From assembly GCA_003223215.1 (NCBI GenBank), contig QHYH01000087.1:62001-126000 (forward strand): a stretch of 64,000 nt of DNA, given 5' to 3'. This stretch comes from Acidobacteriota bacterium. GTDB taxonomy: Bacteria; Acidobacteriota; Terriglobia; Acidiferrales; UBA7541. The notes under the pieces were generated by a model. The model worked only from the letters and a program-made list of their open reading frames with translations, ran no database searches and was not told the origin of the DNA. Shown piece after piece: positions 42,179-52,689 of the stretch. The translations under genes were made by a program, and so were the position numbers. The stretch's first letter is position 1; each line of letters starts with the position of its first letter.

Positions 42179-43189
42179 TCACTGAGAATAAGCGGCTGAG
42201 TGTTCTGCACAGATGCTTTGGAAAATGTGCTCGTCTTCCTCGCCGTGAAAGCTGCGCAATGGATATGCGCATAGGATATCTACTTCGTGTGTTTTGACTA
42301 GTTCGTCGCACCCTTGTTCGAGCCGGATCGCTGCATCCGTTTTACCTTCTGCCCACAAGCGGCCTAGGCATTCACCACAAAAAGCGACGCGGGGATGTTC
42401 TGCCTTCGCTGCTTTGGCGGCCTCCTTGATCAGACCGCTGAAGTCTTCGAGAAATCGGACGGGGTCAGGCAAACCATCTACCAGGAGTGTGGCGAGCGTG
42501 TCGGCAACATCCAGTAAAATGAACGTACCTTGCTGAATGGCGCCGTCTGTATCCACGCCCTCGGCCTTCAGTCTTTGACGCAGGCTCTCTTGGTGTGACT
42601 TCGTAACGAGCGCAATAGCTGCGTTATCAGCTTTTAGGGCAGCAGCAATGAAGCGCGTAAAGCTGTCCAGAAGAACCGTGTCATCAGAAAACATCAGAAG
42701 CTCGTGGCGGTGAGGGGCTTTCTCTCCTGAGGTGTCGGTGAGGCCTTTTATGCTGCTGCTGACAAATTGCTTCCCCCGAAGAACCGCATCGACGGCAAGC
42801 ACTAGCTCCCTTCGTGCATCTATCTTTCGAACGTAACCCAGGCCTCCCGTGCTCAACGCTGCCTGTACCATATCCGAAGAATGGTACAGACTTAGAAAGA
42901 TTATCTTGGATCCGGGGCAAAGTTGTCGTATCCGCCGGGCAGCTTCGATTCCATTTAGTTTTGGGAGACCGATGTCCAGCACAATCAAGTCCGGCTTCAG
43001 TTCCTCAGCCTTCTGGATGGCTTCTGGTCCATCCACAGCTTCGGCTATGACTTGCCATTGCGGCCGTGCCTGAAATAACGAACGGACTTGCCGTCGCCAG
43101 TCTTCATAATCATCAGCAATTAGAACGCGAATTGATGACAACAGTGGCTCCTCCACTTCTGCCCGTGTATAGGAACACGCCGCGTGCAA
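42179..43189 (-). CDS. Response regulator: N-terminal receiver domain plus MEDS/DcmR-like sensory domain
   Basis: SSIRVLIADDYEDWRRQVRSLF..DLIVLDIGLPKLNGIEAARRIR; then HELLMFSDDTVLLDSFTRFIAAALKADNAAIALVTKSHQESLRQRL typical of MEDS. Confidence 0.85.
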   Translation of the reverse strand: MHAACSYTRAEVEEPLLSSIRVLIADDYEDWRRQVRSLFQARPQWQVIAEAVDGPEAIQKAEELKPDLIVLDIGLPKLNGIEAARRIRQLCPGSKIIFLSLYHSSDMVQAALSTGGLGYVRKIDARRELVLAVDAVLRGKQFVSSSIKGLTDTSGEKAPHRHELLMFSDDTVLLDSFTRFIAAALKADNAAIALVTKSHQESLRQRLKAEGVDTDGAIQQGTFILLDVADTLATLLVDGLPDPVRFLEDFSGLIKEAAKAAKAEHPRVAFCGECLGRLWAEGKTDAAIRLEQGCDELVKTHEVDILCAYPLRSFHGEEDEHIFQSICAEHSAAYSQ

Positions 43190-43540
43190 ATTAGTTGCAC
43201 GAACCTCAAAGCCCTACGCTTGTTGACTTGCCCACCGGAATCTGCGGGCTGGATTATAGCGCGGAGCATCGCGCTGCGGACCAACTACTATCTCATTTCA
43301 CCGTTTCTAGCAACGCGGTTACGGTCTAGTGGACGCGGAAGGCAAAAGACTTTACGCAGCTTCGACTATTTACATGCCCGGTGGGGCGCGGAAGGCGCAT
43401 GAGACCGAATCGACGGGCGTGGTTGCCTAAGCAAGATTGCTCTGAGGCAGCGACAGCCTACTTTTGCGAGATTAGGATCTCCATAAAGAAGGGAACCGAG
43501 CGGGGAAGACGTTCAGCGATTGAATTTCGTTCGATTCATA

Positions 43541-43577
43541 AAGCCCCAGGTGGCGGGTGGTCCTGGGGCTTTTTTTG
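43541..43577 (+). terminator. Rho-independent terminator
   Basis: aagccccagg-tggcgggtggt-cctggggctt followed by ttttt; perfect 10-bp stem with T tract. Confidence 0.85.
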
Positions 43578-43967
43578 TGTGTGTTGCGGCAACCCTCATA
43601 CTATCTGGCTAAAGTCCCGTTAAACGGGGTGAGTGGCGCTCGGGACTACTCGGGGGATGAGCATCTTCAGCCATAGTGGCCGCCTCCGGCGCGTGCGCGC
43701 CCGCGGACTCCTTCAACTCCTGATTAACGTTAGAGATTTATCGGATGCGCGCACTTGAGAAGGATCTGCGCGTGGGCGCGATGCTCCGGCGCGCGTTCGA
43801 TAAATCCGTCTGGACGTGGCCGCTGGTGGTTGCGGCGGATGCGGGCTGACGGCAGACCCCAATCTAATGGCTATGGGGATTGAATCTTCAGCCGGGAGAG
43901 CACGTCACAGAATTTATCGGGCACTTGGGCCGCTGCAGGGTTGTTAGGTTTTTGGTGTGGATATAAG

Positions 43968-44435
43968 ATGGCTCCGGAGAGTCAGGGGGCAATCGTGGCC
44001 CATCAAGCACCACTTAAATATATCTTCTACATTGCCGCCACACCAGAGCAGGTGTGGGAAGGCTTTGTGTCGCGGGAGTCAAACCGCATCATCTTCTCGG
44101 GCGCTGAGATTCAGACGGACTTTAAGCCCGGTGGCCAGCTCGCGTGGGTGGGCGCGGGACCCGATGGCAAGACCATGACCTACGTTCGAGGGAAGGTACT
44201 GCGGTTTGAGCCGCCAAAAGTCTTTCAGTACACATTCACAATGGGCCAAAATGACAAGGCCTCACGTGCAACTATCGAACTGGTGCCCGAGACCGAAGCC
44301 ACCAAAGTAACGGTGACGCATGACGAGTGGGCTGAAGATGACCCCACCTACACTGCCTGCGCCGATGGATGGCCACGTATTCTTTCCCGCCTGAAGACGC
44401 TGCTTGAGACCGGGAAGACATTCAAGCCGCATTGA
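43968..44435 (+). CDS. SRPBCC/AHSA1-type (activator of Hsp90 ATPase homologue-like) protein
   Basis: LKYIFYIAATPEQVWEGFVSRESNRIIFSGAEIQTDFKPGGQLAWVGAGPDGK ... WPRILSRLKTLLETGKTF. Confidence 0.85.
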   Translation: MAPESQGAIVAHQAPLKYIFYIAATPEQVWEGFVSRESNRIIFSGAEIQTDFKPGGQLAWVGAGPDGKTMTYVRGKVLRFEPPKVFQYTFTMGQNDKASRATIELVPETEATKVTVTHDEWAEDDPTYTACADGWPRILSRLKTLLETGKTFKPH

Positions 44436-44464
44436 TCACGCCACCACCGGTTTCGGAGGTTTGA

Positions 44465-44979
44465 ATGGACATCCAGGATGCTCAACGCGAAGTGCGGTCC
44501 GTCTACGTTGGCGGCTTCTGGGGACAGCTCGTCGCGTCTGTAATTTGGATGATGTCCGCGGCGCTAGGCACGTGGGTAACTCCAAAAGCGTCTATTCTAA
44601 CCATTGTCATCGGGGGATTCTTCATCTTTCCGGCCTTGAGCAGAGAGAATCCGTTCAATAGCCTCGCGATGCAGGTCGCGTTTGTGCTGCCGCTTTCGAT
44701 GCTGCTTCTTGTGCCCGTGGGTCTCTACCGCTTGAATTGGTTTTTTCCGGCTCTGATTGTGCTTGTGGGTGCGCACTATTTGCCGTTCGCTTCTCTCTAC
44801 GGGACGCGCATGTTCCTGTTCCTCTCAGCAATTCTGGTCGCCGTGGGTGTCCTGTTCGCACTTTGTTTTTCAGGAACGTTAGCCTTGGCGCATGGGTCGC
44901 TGGACTGGCCCTATTCGCCTTCGCCTGGATTGGGCGCTGCATCGCGACCGGCGAAGCTTCCGCGCCTTCCATTCACTGA
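44465..44979 (+). pseudogene. DUF7010-like small multi-TM membrane protein with a C-terminal frameshift
   Basis: ORF 44465..45166 keeps TM character until ~44865; the last TM helix continues in another frame (FFRNVSLGAWVAGLALFAFAWIGRCIATGEASAPSIH*, stop 44977-44979) across a run of 5 Ts. Confidence 0.65.
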
Positions 44980-45267
44980 TTCGCCTGATGGCTCGCTGGG
45001 ACGAAAGCGGGATTATCGAGACGGAGATTCCCAACGACGGTCTCAGTCGGCACCGACTCCTCACAGCTCCTGGTTAAGCGGGATTACCGCCAAAGTTCGT
45101 ACTGGCGGCCTTTTCCGCTTTGCGGGGCGGGCTCAAGGCGGGTCGGCGAGCAGATTTCGGCAATGAATCGTTGCAATTTCGTGTACTCCGCTTTGGCTTG
45201 CTTGAAGATAGGGATGCCTCGGTCAGCGTCTTTCCAAAAGCAGTACGCGTTACCGACTACAGCCCAA

Positions 45268-46833
45268 TCACGGTTTGTCTTGCGGGCCAGCGGGTATCAC
45301 ATCCAGCGTTGTCTCCCTCGGCAAATCCGCATCCACCTTCACCGCTCCCGTTCCGCCGCTGTGCACGAACTTTGCTGAGCGCACCGCCTCCACTGCCAGA
45401 TTCACGTCCTTCCTCGGTCCTACCGTCTTCACCACGCTTCCCCGAGCAGGCACCACAAATCGCAACGTGATCGGCCCAACAGCAAGCCCCTCCACCGGTG
45501 TCACGATCAACTCACAGGTCACATCCCCGTCCGTTAAGTTTGAAATGCTGTACGACCCGTTCGGCGTTTTCAGGTTCTGCGCCGTATCTACGTTGAACAA
45601 TCGAAAATCGCCGAACGAGTGTTTCCGGTAGTATTTCTTCCCGCGTCTCTCTGCATACACTTCCGCGGTCTGCGGCAACCAGATTTCCTGTCCGGTTGAG
45701 GCGAACTTCACTCCCGTGTACTCAATCTTCTGGTGTTGTTCGGTCAATTCAATCTGCGGGATAGGTTCGGCCAACTCCGACTCCAACCACACCACCTGCG
45801 CCTTCCCGGGATCGATCCACGCTCGTCCCCGCAAATACACTGGAAAGCTCATGCCGCCCACCCTGTACGATTCGATACGCGGCGGCCGGTCCTTGCGTTG
45901 TTCAAACCGCACCTGCCAATATTCGCGTCCCTCGTCGCGCACCAAGCCTTCGCACTGAAAATTGAAGTCCGCCGCAAAGTCAGGGTGAAACAAAAGCACG
46001 ATCGCCGGCAATCCTAGCGTCGCCAGGTGCGCGGGAAATTGTTCATGATCCGTGCTGCCATTTCGGTATTCCTCCAGCCAAAACGCTCCGGTGCGATCTC
46101 GCCCCACCACCACTACATACTCGAACTTCCGTTTGTCCGGGCCTTTGCGCTCTCCCGATTTATCGATCGCGTAGTGCTCCACCAACTCCGTCGCGGTGAA
46201 CTTCTCCATTGAGTTCACAAACTCCCTGACGTTTTCTCCAGTTGCTTTCAACACCTGTTCCGTCGGACACGCCACGTGTTCATCCACCGGTAGCACTTTT
46301 TCCTTTGCTCCCGGCATTTTTCCCATCTCTGTTTCCGTCTTCGGCGGGGCTTCCAACTTCGGGCTGGTCTTTGCCTCAGGGATCGTTGGCAGTTCGAGCG
46401 GTTTCACGAGCAACGCGGACGCTTTTGTTGCCGGTCTCGGCTTCATCACCACAAAAACTGTTTTCTGCTGATTGCTGGTCTCGAGGATCGCGCTCAGCCG
46501 CACCGTCAGAAATCCCGGAGCGCTCACTTCCACGTGATACTTCCCTGTGGCGATGCCGTAAAAGACGACATCACTCGGGGTATCGCCTGGTTCCCCGACC
46601 ACCTCATATCCTTCATCCGGAATCACTCGTACATCGGCCACTCCGGAAAATGCTGTTTCATCCTCCAGCCGCAAACACACTTTCAGCGAGCCAGTCTCGG
46701 CTTTCTTCGTTGGCTCCGCCAGCGCGCTTGCCGCGGGTTCTTGTGCCGCTGTACGCGAGCTTCGTGCGGGACCTATCAGGAGATAGGCCGCGAAAGGAAC
46801 TAGCAAATACGCTCGACGCATCACTAAGTCCAT
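45268..46833 (-). CDS. Secreted protein with carboxypeptidase-regulatory-like N-terminal domain
   Basis: 521 aa; signal peptide; GSLKVCLRLEDETAFSGVADVRVIPDEGYEVVGEPGDT..GKYHVEVSAPGFLTVRLS. Confidence 0.7.
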   Translation of the reverse strand: MDLVMRRAYLLVPFAAYLLIGPARSSRTAAQEPAASALAEPTKKAETGSLKVCLRLEDETAFSGVADVRVIPDEGYEVVGEPGDTPSDVVFYGIATGKYHVEVSAPGFLTVRLSAILETSNQQKTVFVVMKPRPATKASALLVKPLELPTIPEAKTSPKLEAPPKTETEMGKMPGAKEKVLPVDEHVACPTEQVLKATGENVREFVNSMEKFTATELVEHYAIDKSGERKGPDKRKFEYVVVVGRDRTGAFWLEEYRNGSTDHEQFPAHLATLGLPAIVLLFHPDFAADFNFQCEGLVRDEGREYWQVRFEQRKDRPPRIESYRVGGMSFPVYLRGRAWIDPGKAQVVWLESELAEPIPQIELTEQHQKIEYTGVKFASTGQEIWLPQTAEVYAERRGKKYYRKHSFGDFRLFNVDTAQNLKTPNGSYSISNLTDGDVTCELIVTPVEGLAVGPITLRFVVPARGSVVKTVGPRKDVNLAVEAVRSAKFVHSGGTGAVKVDADLPRETTLDVIPAGPQDKP

Positions 46834-47092
46834 ACCGGCTGATTTGTCAGGGGACCTGTGCTCTTATTGAAGGGGCAAATGGAGAGAGACCGTTCCAGCG
46901 CGGGCTCCCCATCGCAATCCGTCCTAGAGCCTTTGTGACGCTAGTGAACTCCATTCTGCTGCCTCTGTCAAGAAGCCTTTCGGTGCCGCGTGCACGACCT
47001 GGAAGTGCCATCCGGCAGGTTTTCGTTTTTTGTGGCGTAGTTCTGAACGTCTGTATACGCACAGATAATATGCAGCACAAAAAGGAATCCTT

Positions 47093-47569
47093 ATGCCTGA
47101 CGATGTCGCAACATTGGGGACCCAAAGATCCAAGCTCCTGGAGGAGTTTCTCAGCTGGGGTGATCTTCGACCTGGCTCCATTACCGCAGTGATCCGACGC
47201 TGCGGCAAGCCTTCCTGCCACTGCGCCAAACACCACGACCCTGGACATGATCCGCAATTTCGCCTCACTCGCCGAGTCGCGGGCAAGACGGTAACGGAGA
47301 GCTTTGCCAATCCCACAGCGCTGCGCAAGGCGCAGCAAGAGGTGGCCGAGTTTCACCGCTTCCAGAAGCTCAGCCAGGATTTGGTCACCCTCAACGAAAA
47401 GATCTGTCGACTCCGCCCGGTCACGCAGGAACGCGGCGGCTGGACGGCGGCTGCTGCGGTCCATCAGGAGGTGGCGCGGGAAGTAAACCAACTCCTCGGC
47501 CGAGTTTTTGCGCCGTTCAGCCAACGCGATTTTGGCTCTACGTTGCTCCCACCTCAACGGCCGCTTTGA
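47093..47569 (+). CDS. DUF6788-like transposon-associated protein
   Basis: LRPGSITAVIRRCGKPSCHCAKHHDPGHDPQFRLTRRVAGKTVTESFANPTALRKAQQEVAEFHRFQKLSQDLV; family is usually found next to transposase genes, none intact here. Confidence 0.6.
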   Translation: MPDDVATLGTQRSKLLEEFLSWGDLRPGSITAVIRRCGKPSCHCAKHHDPGHDPQFRLTRRVAGKTVTESFANPTALRKAQQEVAEFHRFQKLSQDLVTLNEKICRLRPVTQERGGWTAAAAVHQEVAREVNQLLGRVFAPFSQRDFGSTLLPPQRPL

Positions 47570-47912
47570 GGATTATTGGGAAGGGCGCCGGGCGGCTTGA
47601 CTGCCACTTCTATGTCGCGCACCGCGTTCGAACGGGGTAACCGGACATGTCAGCCGCGCTTATTGGTGGAAGGCTTCTTACTGCGCTCTCCTCGCTGTCC
47701 AGTTGTAGTCAGAGAGCGCCATTTATTCTTTTGTGTTTGGTGCGTTTTCCAGGGCCGAATCACCTGAGGGTGGCGCGGCTTGTCCATGGCGCCTCCATAA
47801 AAGCCTCATTGTACTTCAAGCGGCTGAGTCTAAAACGGTTTTATCAAAGGGCGCGCAGCCCCCCAGCCCGTTTACTCCTCAGCCGAAACGCGCCTCCGGC
47901 AAAGCACCTGCC

Positions 47913-48359
47913 TTAATGAGAACCTGCCGCGCCCTTCATCTGCCCGTTAGCCAGGCGGCACAGCCAAGAATAAGCGCGACGACCACAGAAAGCACCATCG
48001 GCGGCGGACCAAAATACAAAAAGCTCAGTACGACGCCAGGCAACTGCAGGATAAAGAACGCCCAGCCCATGAAGCCCGCTGCGGTTGGAGTGGAACGCGC
48101 CAACTGCCCAAGATGCCACGACAGAAACGCCGACAGGAGCGTCGATACCGTGCAGGACAAGCCGAAGCCGCGGTAGAAATCGCCGTAAACTGTAGCTCCG
48201 CCCGCGTAACTCAAAGCGAACGGCATTCATCGAGTCATAAACGGCGCGCCCTTCGGCGGAAGGTGCGCGCAGACTCAAAAAACCATACGTATGGCCGACG
48301 GCAAAGAGCACAAAGACAATTGCTGCGACCCGGTATAGTAGCGTCGCTGTCATCACCAC
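47913..48359 (-). pseudogene. LIC_13387-like small membrane protein, frameshifted
   Basis: MTATLLYRVAAIVFVLFAVGHTYGFLSLRAPSAEGRAVYDSMNAVRFELRG (frame 1) continues as YGDFYRGFGLSCTVSTLLSAFLSWHLGQLARSTPTAAGFMGWAFFILQLPGVVLSFLYFGPPP (ORF 47936..48226), shift near 48181-48200. Confidence 0.7.
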
Positions 48360-48458
48360 TACCTCCTTCCAAAATTTCTGGTGGGGTACTTTACCACGAG
48401 AGATGCCGGGGCCACGCTAAGTCCGGGTAAGGCTTAGGGTTGTATATTCGATAGTGGC

Positions 48459-49529
48459 TCAGTTTCCCGGTGACGCAACCAAACACCGATCCATCCACTC
48501 CAGAATGAGCTTGCGCATCTCCGGCAGCTCCACATGGGCGCAATCGAACAACTCTACGCGGAGCTCCGCTTCCTTCCCATACTTCCGGTAAAGCGGCAAT
48601 AAATAATCACGCACCTTGTCCACACCTGCTGGCGGCGTTAGTGCATCGCGCTTCCCGTTCACGCTGAGGTGCGCCCGCGGCACAATCAGCTCATTGATCT
48701 CCGCGGTTTGAAAATGTTTTAACAACGACGGTACGTAGTAGTAGATCCCGTGCCCCTGCAAGCCATGCGCTTTGATCAATTCTTCGTAATCCGTCAGGCA
48801 GCACACATCCATGCAGAGCTTCACGCGAGGATCGAGCGCCGCGAGCCACCACGCTTTCGTCGAGCCCATGGACATGCCCAGCGCTCCCAGCCGCTGGTTG
48901 TCCACCTCCGGGCGGCTCGCGAGGTAGTCCATCGCGCGAAATTCGTCGAACATCATCATCCCGTACAGTACTTGCCCCTTCCACAGCATCAGCTTGAAGG
49001 CGTTTTCTTCGCCCTCGTGACCGTTCTTCTCGTGCTTGCGCTCGCCAAAGCACCAGCTATCGATCGCCAGCGTCACTAGCCCCTTCTGCGCGCACACGGA
49101 CGCATACGCAGGCGCGACCTCCACACCTTTGACCAGCATCTCTTTGCCCAGGTCGTACATGCCGCCATGCCAGTGGATGTACAGCAGTCCCGGCGCGGGC
49201 GTTTGCCTTTTACGCGGAATCAGCAGCAGGGCCGGCGCTGGCTCCACACCGTTCAAATCGAGAACCAGCCGCTCCAGCGTATAGTCTTCGTGCTCTTCCT
49301 TGCTGACGAGCTTCGCTGGCCCCGGCTTATGCTCCCACGGCAAATCGCCCAGGAGTTCCCATAACTCTTTTCGTCGTTCCTCTTGCCGGGCCAGAAACGC
49401 GTCGTCCATAGGTTGCTGCCGAGCATGCTGCGCCAGGGCATTGGAGGCAGGAACAGCCGCTGAAACCGCGGCAGCAGCGGAAGCGTGTAGGAATTCGCGT
49501 CTAGTGGAAAGTGTATTGGCTGGCCTCAT
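48459..49529 (-). CDS. Exported alpha/beta hydrolase (dienelactone hydrolase / acetyl xylan esterase-like)
   Basis: Tat-like TRREFLHASAAAAVSAAVPAS; nucleophile region RLGALGMSMGSTKAWWLAALDPRV; ATG at 49527-49529. Confidence 0.85.
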   Translation of the reverse strand: MRPANTLSTRREFLHASAAAAVSAAVPASNALAQHARQQPMDDAFLARQEERRKELWELLGDLPWEHKPGPAKLVSKEEHEDYTLERLVLDLNGVEPAPALLLIPRKRQTPAPGLLYIHWHGGMYDLGKEMLVKGVEVAPAYASVCAQKGLVTLAIDSWCFGERKHEKNGHEGEENAFKLMLWKGQVLYGMMMFDEFRAMDYLASRPEVDNQRLGALGMSMGSTKAWWLAALDPRVKLCMDVCCLTDYEELIKAHGLQGHGIYYYVPSLLKHFQTAEINELIVPRAHLSVNGKRDALTPPAGVDKVRDYLLPLYRKYGKEAELRVELFDCAHVELPEMRKLILEWMDRCLVASPGN

Positions 49530-49989
49530 CGCAAAACTCCATTCTGGATAGTTGGCAGTGGGTGCTGACCGCACGCAAAACAGTGGGGCCCCTCCCCCGT
49601 CTCGCACATTTGCACAACAATCGGATTGTCGCAGATGTGATGGTGCTTGTCCGGCACGGACTTACCAGACCTTTCGCAGCAAATTGCGAGCAGTTGCGCA
49701 GACTGCCCGGACTGTGGACCTGTCGAGCATTGCCCTCCTGACCTCGGAGGTCGTGAAGAGTGCGGCGTGGAGCGAGTAGCGCGGACACGACGAGGCCATA
49801 TCTCTTATCTGCCGTCGTTCTCCGGAACGCTTTTCTTAGCTTGTTTCATCGCGAGTCGAGCAAATTTGTATTCTTCAGATTCGTCGGCGGGCTGTTTAGG
49901 TCTCACATTATGCTACTGAGCGCCGCTGCAGGCGATAAACCGTTTGCAAGCGTTGCAAGCGCGACTCGTTTAGTCCGAAACTCAGCCGC

Positions 49990-51654
49990 TCATGGCAGTT
50001 CACCGTCTGGAGGGATCAGTTTCAGGACTACGCTTTTTCGTGTACCCTCGTCCAGTTGGACGATCTCCCCGCGAGCCCCGTAAGACTTCATAAAATCAGG
50101 TTGGCGGACATCTCCCTGCAATTCTTCAAAGGCAAGCACTGTGTACTTACCGGGATTTAAGCCGCGCAACCTGAAATGGCCGCTGTCATCGGTGGTATCT
50201 CGCTGGTAAAGATCCGAGCGCATTCGGTGCTCCGCGCTCGGAACATCCACAACTGTGGCATTCGCGATTGGCTGGCCGTTGCCGTCAACAACTGTCCCCG
50301 CAATACTCGCTCCGTTTCCGCTGATCACAACGTCCAGCCATGGCTCGGGACGGACCGGAAAACCAGAATCCGCTACATCCCGACCCTCAAGATTGATCGA
50401 TTTTGTGAAGTAATCGCGCAAATCATCGGATTTGGCCCCAACCATTAGTTGGTAATTGCCTCCAGGTACATTCTTCAGTTCGAAGGTTCCGTCAGTGTTC
50501 ACACTGGAAATTGTGGGAATGTCCATCCCTCCTTCCCACGCCACTTCCGCACCGTGTTCCTCAGCAGGGATCAGGGCCACGGTCAATTGCGTCCAATCGA
50601 GTTTCTGGCCCGTATCCAGGCGGAACTTCCCGCGAACTTGCCCACCAGCCTCTGGCTGAAGTCGCAATCCCTCCACCGGGGCATTGCTGACTTCGATCGC
50701 ATTACCCAAGCGCAGCATCTGTATCGCTGGTTGACCGCCCTCAAATGTGACGATGATTAGCCTTGCCACATAGGATCCGGGTAAGACGTTTGTAAATTCG
50801 AATCTGCCTCCCTCACCAAGCTCTTGCGGAGATATCTGCGAGCGCCCACTCCCCTTCGCTTGCAACATGATCTGAGCCATGATGCCCTTGCTCAGCACTC
50901 CCGTTACCGACCCGCTGACGCGGTACGCCCGGCCCGTCAGGAGGCCAAAATTAATCCGTGTTTCGGACCCAGGATGAATCTCCACCGCAACAGCTTGGTC
51001 CTCATCCAAAACGCCCGGGTAATGCGTGGTTAGGTATATCGATCGATCTTTCCCACTGTTGTTCTCTTTCAAATTCGGCGGTCGGGATCCTTGCGGGGGA
51101 GAGGCAGTAATCTTATAGCGTCCCGCTCGCAAGTCGGAGATACGAAATTCCCCAAGATCGTTAGTGGCTCCACTGCCAAAGTCATGGGACTTCCGTCCCG
51201 CTCGAACAGAGCCAGCCCTCATCGCCGAAACGCTAACATCACGCATCGCATCACCGTCCAAGTCTACGATCTTCCCAGTGATGACGGCGGCAGGCTGCAT
51301 GTGCAAGATCAAGTCGTTTGGGGCGCTGCGCGGTTGCACCGAGACAGAGATGCGGCGGTTGCCGGTACCGGACTGCACAAATCCGGGGCGCTCGACGACG
51401 ACGAGGTACTGTCCAGGTTGAACGTCCTCGATCGTGAATTGACCATCCGCATCGGTAACAGCCGAGTGTTGCGCGACGGCGGGTCCTTTTTGTCCACTCA
51501 ACTGCACGTTTGCCTTTCTTATCGGTTGCCCGTCCAGCTCCTGTAAGACCTTACCTCGTATGCTCAGCGTAGAAGTCTCTGCCGGCGCGTTCGTTTGAAT
51601 TGCACAGTCGGTTTGAACCAGGAAACAAGAGAATACAATGACCAAGAGTCTCAC
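49990..51654 (-). CDS. Carboxypeptidase-regulatory-like multi-domain secreted protein
   Basis: Repeated IRGKVLQELDGQPIRKANVQLSG, ITGKIVDLDGDAMRDVSVSAMR, IAGTVVDGNGQPIANATVVDV modules. Confidence 0.85.
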   Translation of the reverse strand: MRLLVIVFSCFLVQTDCAIQTNAPAETSTLSIRGKVLQELDGQPIRKANVQLSGQKGPAVAQHSAVTDADGQFTIEDVQPGQYLVVVERPGFVQSGTGNRRISVSVQPRSAPNDLILHMQPAAVITGKIVDLDGDAMRDVSVSAMRAGSVRAGRKSHDFGSGATNDLGEFRISDLRAGRYKITASPPQGSRPPNLKENNSGKDRSIYLTTHYPGVLDEDQAVAVEIHPGSETRINFGLLTGRAYRVSGSVTGVLSKGIMAQIMLQAKGSGRSQISPQELGEGGRFEFTNVLPGSYVARLIIVTFEGGQPAIQMLRLGNAIEVSNAPVEGLRLQPEAGGQVRGKFRLDTGQKLDWTQLTVALIPAEEHGAEVAWEGGMDIPTISSVNTDGTFELKNVPGGNYQLMVGAKSDDLRDYFTKSINLEGRDVADSGFPVRPEPWLDVVISGNGASIAGTVVDGNGQPIANATVVDVPSAEHRMRSDLYQRDTTDDSGHFRLRGLNPGKYTVLAFEELQGDVRQPDFMKSYGARGEIVQLDEGTRKSVVLKLIPPDGELP

Positions 51655-51975
51655 GAGGGGCCTCCTCGCACAGGAACTCTCATGCAGCGAACCTGCCGAA
51701 AGGCAGTTATATCACGATAATTTCAATTTGGCGTATTCCGAACGAGCTGATCGGAGAATGGCGCAATTCCAGATAACTACTGGCAACGGGCTTCCACCAA
51801 CAAACGGACTTCATGCCCTCCTTACCGGACTTCTTGCGCCCAGTACCCAACCAGTCTTGTTAGCGCGTTCCTTGCGAGTTATGCTTGCAAAATGCTACAA
51901 CACGCGGAACGTCAAAATCGTCGGCCTCACGCAGTCGTTGAACGCAACCTGGCACAGGCTGAAGGATAGACTCCA

Positions 51976-52449
51976 ATGAAGCCCAAGGAGAAAAAGCAGC
52001 GAACAGTGAGGAGTCCGGAGCCCAATGGCAAACGCGCCCAGCTTCGGCCGATTGGTTTGATCCGATCTAGCATCAAGCAGCGCAGCGAAGCGCCCAAACA
52101 AGGTTCGGAGGGGGCGCCCGACGCATGGCTCGAAGTGAGTCCTTTGGTGGCGAAGGGGCTGCATGGCCTCGCGGTAGGCGACGACATCATCGTTGTGACT
52201 TGGCTACACCTGGCTCGCCGCGATGTCCTGAAGGTGCACCCCCGTTCAGACCGGACCAGACCAGTTACCGGCGTATTTGCGACCCGCTCGCCCGACCGCC
52301 CAAATCCTCTCGGCCTTCATCCTGTCACCGTCCGCGAGGTCGAGAAGAACCGCCTGCGGATCGGTCCCATCGAAGCCATCGACGGAACGCCTGTCGTCGA
52401 CATCAAACCCGTGCACTGCGGCGTAACAAGCCGGATGAGTCGCTGCTAA
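51976..52449 (+). CDS. trmO: tRNA (N6-threonylcarbamoyladenosine(37)-N6)-methyltransferase TrmO (TsaA/YaeB family)
   Basis: VVTWLHLARRDVLKVHPRSDRTRPVTGVFATRSPDRPNPLGLHPVTVREVEKNRLRIGPIEAIDGTPVVDIKPV: family signature. Confidence 0.9.
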   Translation: MKPKEKKQRTVRSPEPNGKRAQLRPIGLIRSSIKQRSEAPKQGSEGAPDAWLEVSPLVAKGLHGLAVGDDIIVVTWLHLARRDVLKVHPRSDRTRPVTGVFATRSPDRPNPLGLHPVTVREVEKNRLRIGPIEAIDGTPVVDIKPVHCGVTSRMSRC

Positions 52450-52689
52450 TACGCCTTTCCCCTTTCGGCGCTTACGCCGGCAATCAGATACATAGAGCTT
52501 TTTCGGGACGTCATGGGTGTGCCTCTTGGGAATACGGCTTATGAGGCAGCTGGCCGACTGACTCTCCGCCAGGAAGAAGCAGGCTCAGAATTGCGGCACG
52601 ACGGTCACAACTAATTCGAATTCCGTGAGTTCTTGGAGGGCGTCTCGCGCATTGCCGATGGACCCCAAAACGGAAAATGGATCTGCGGC

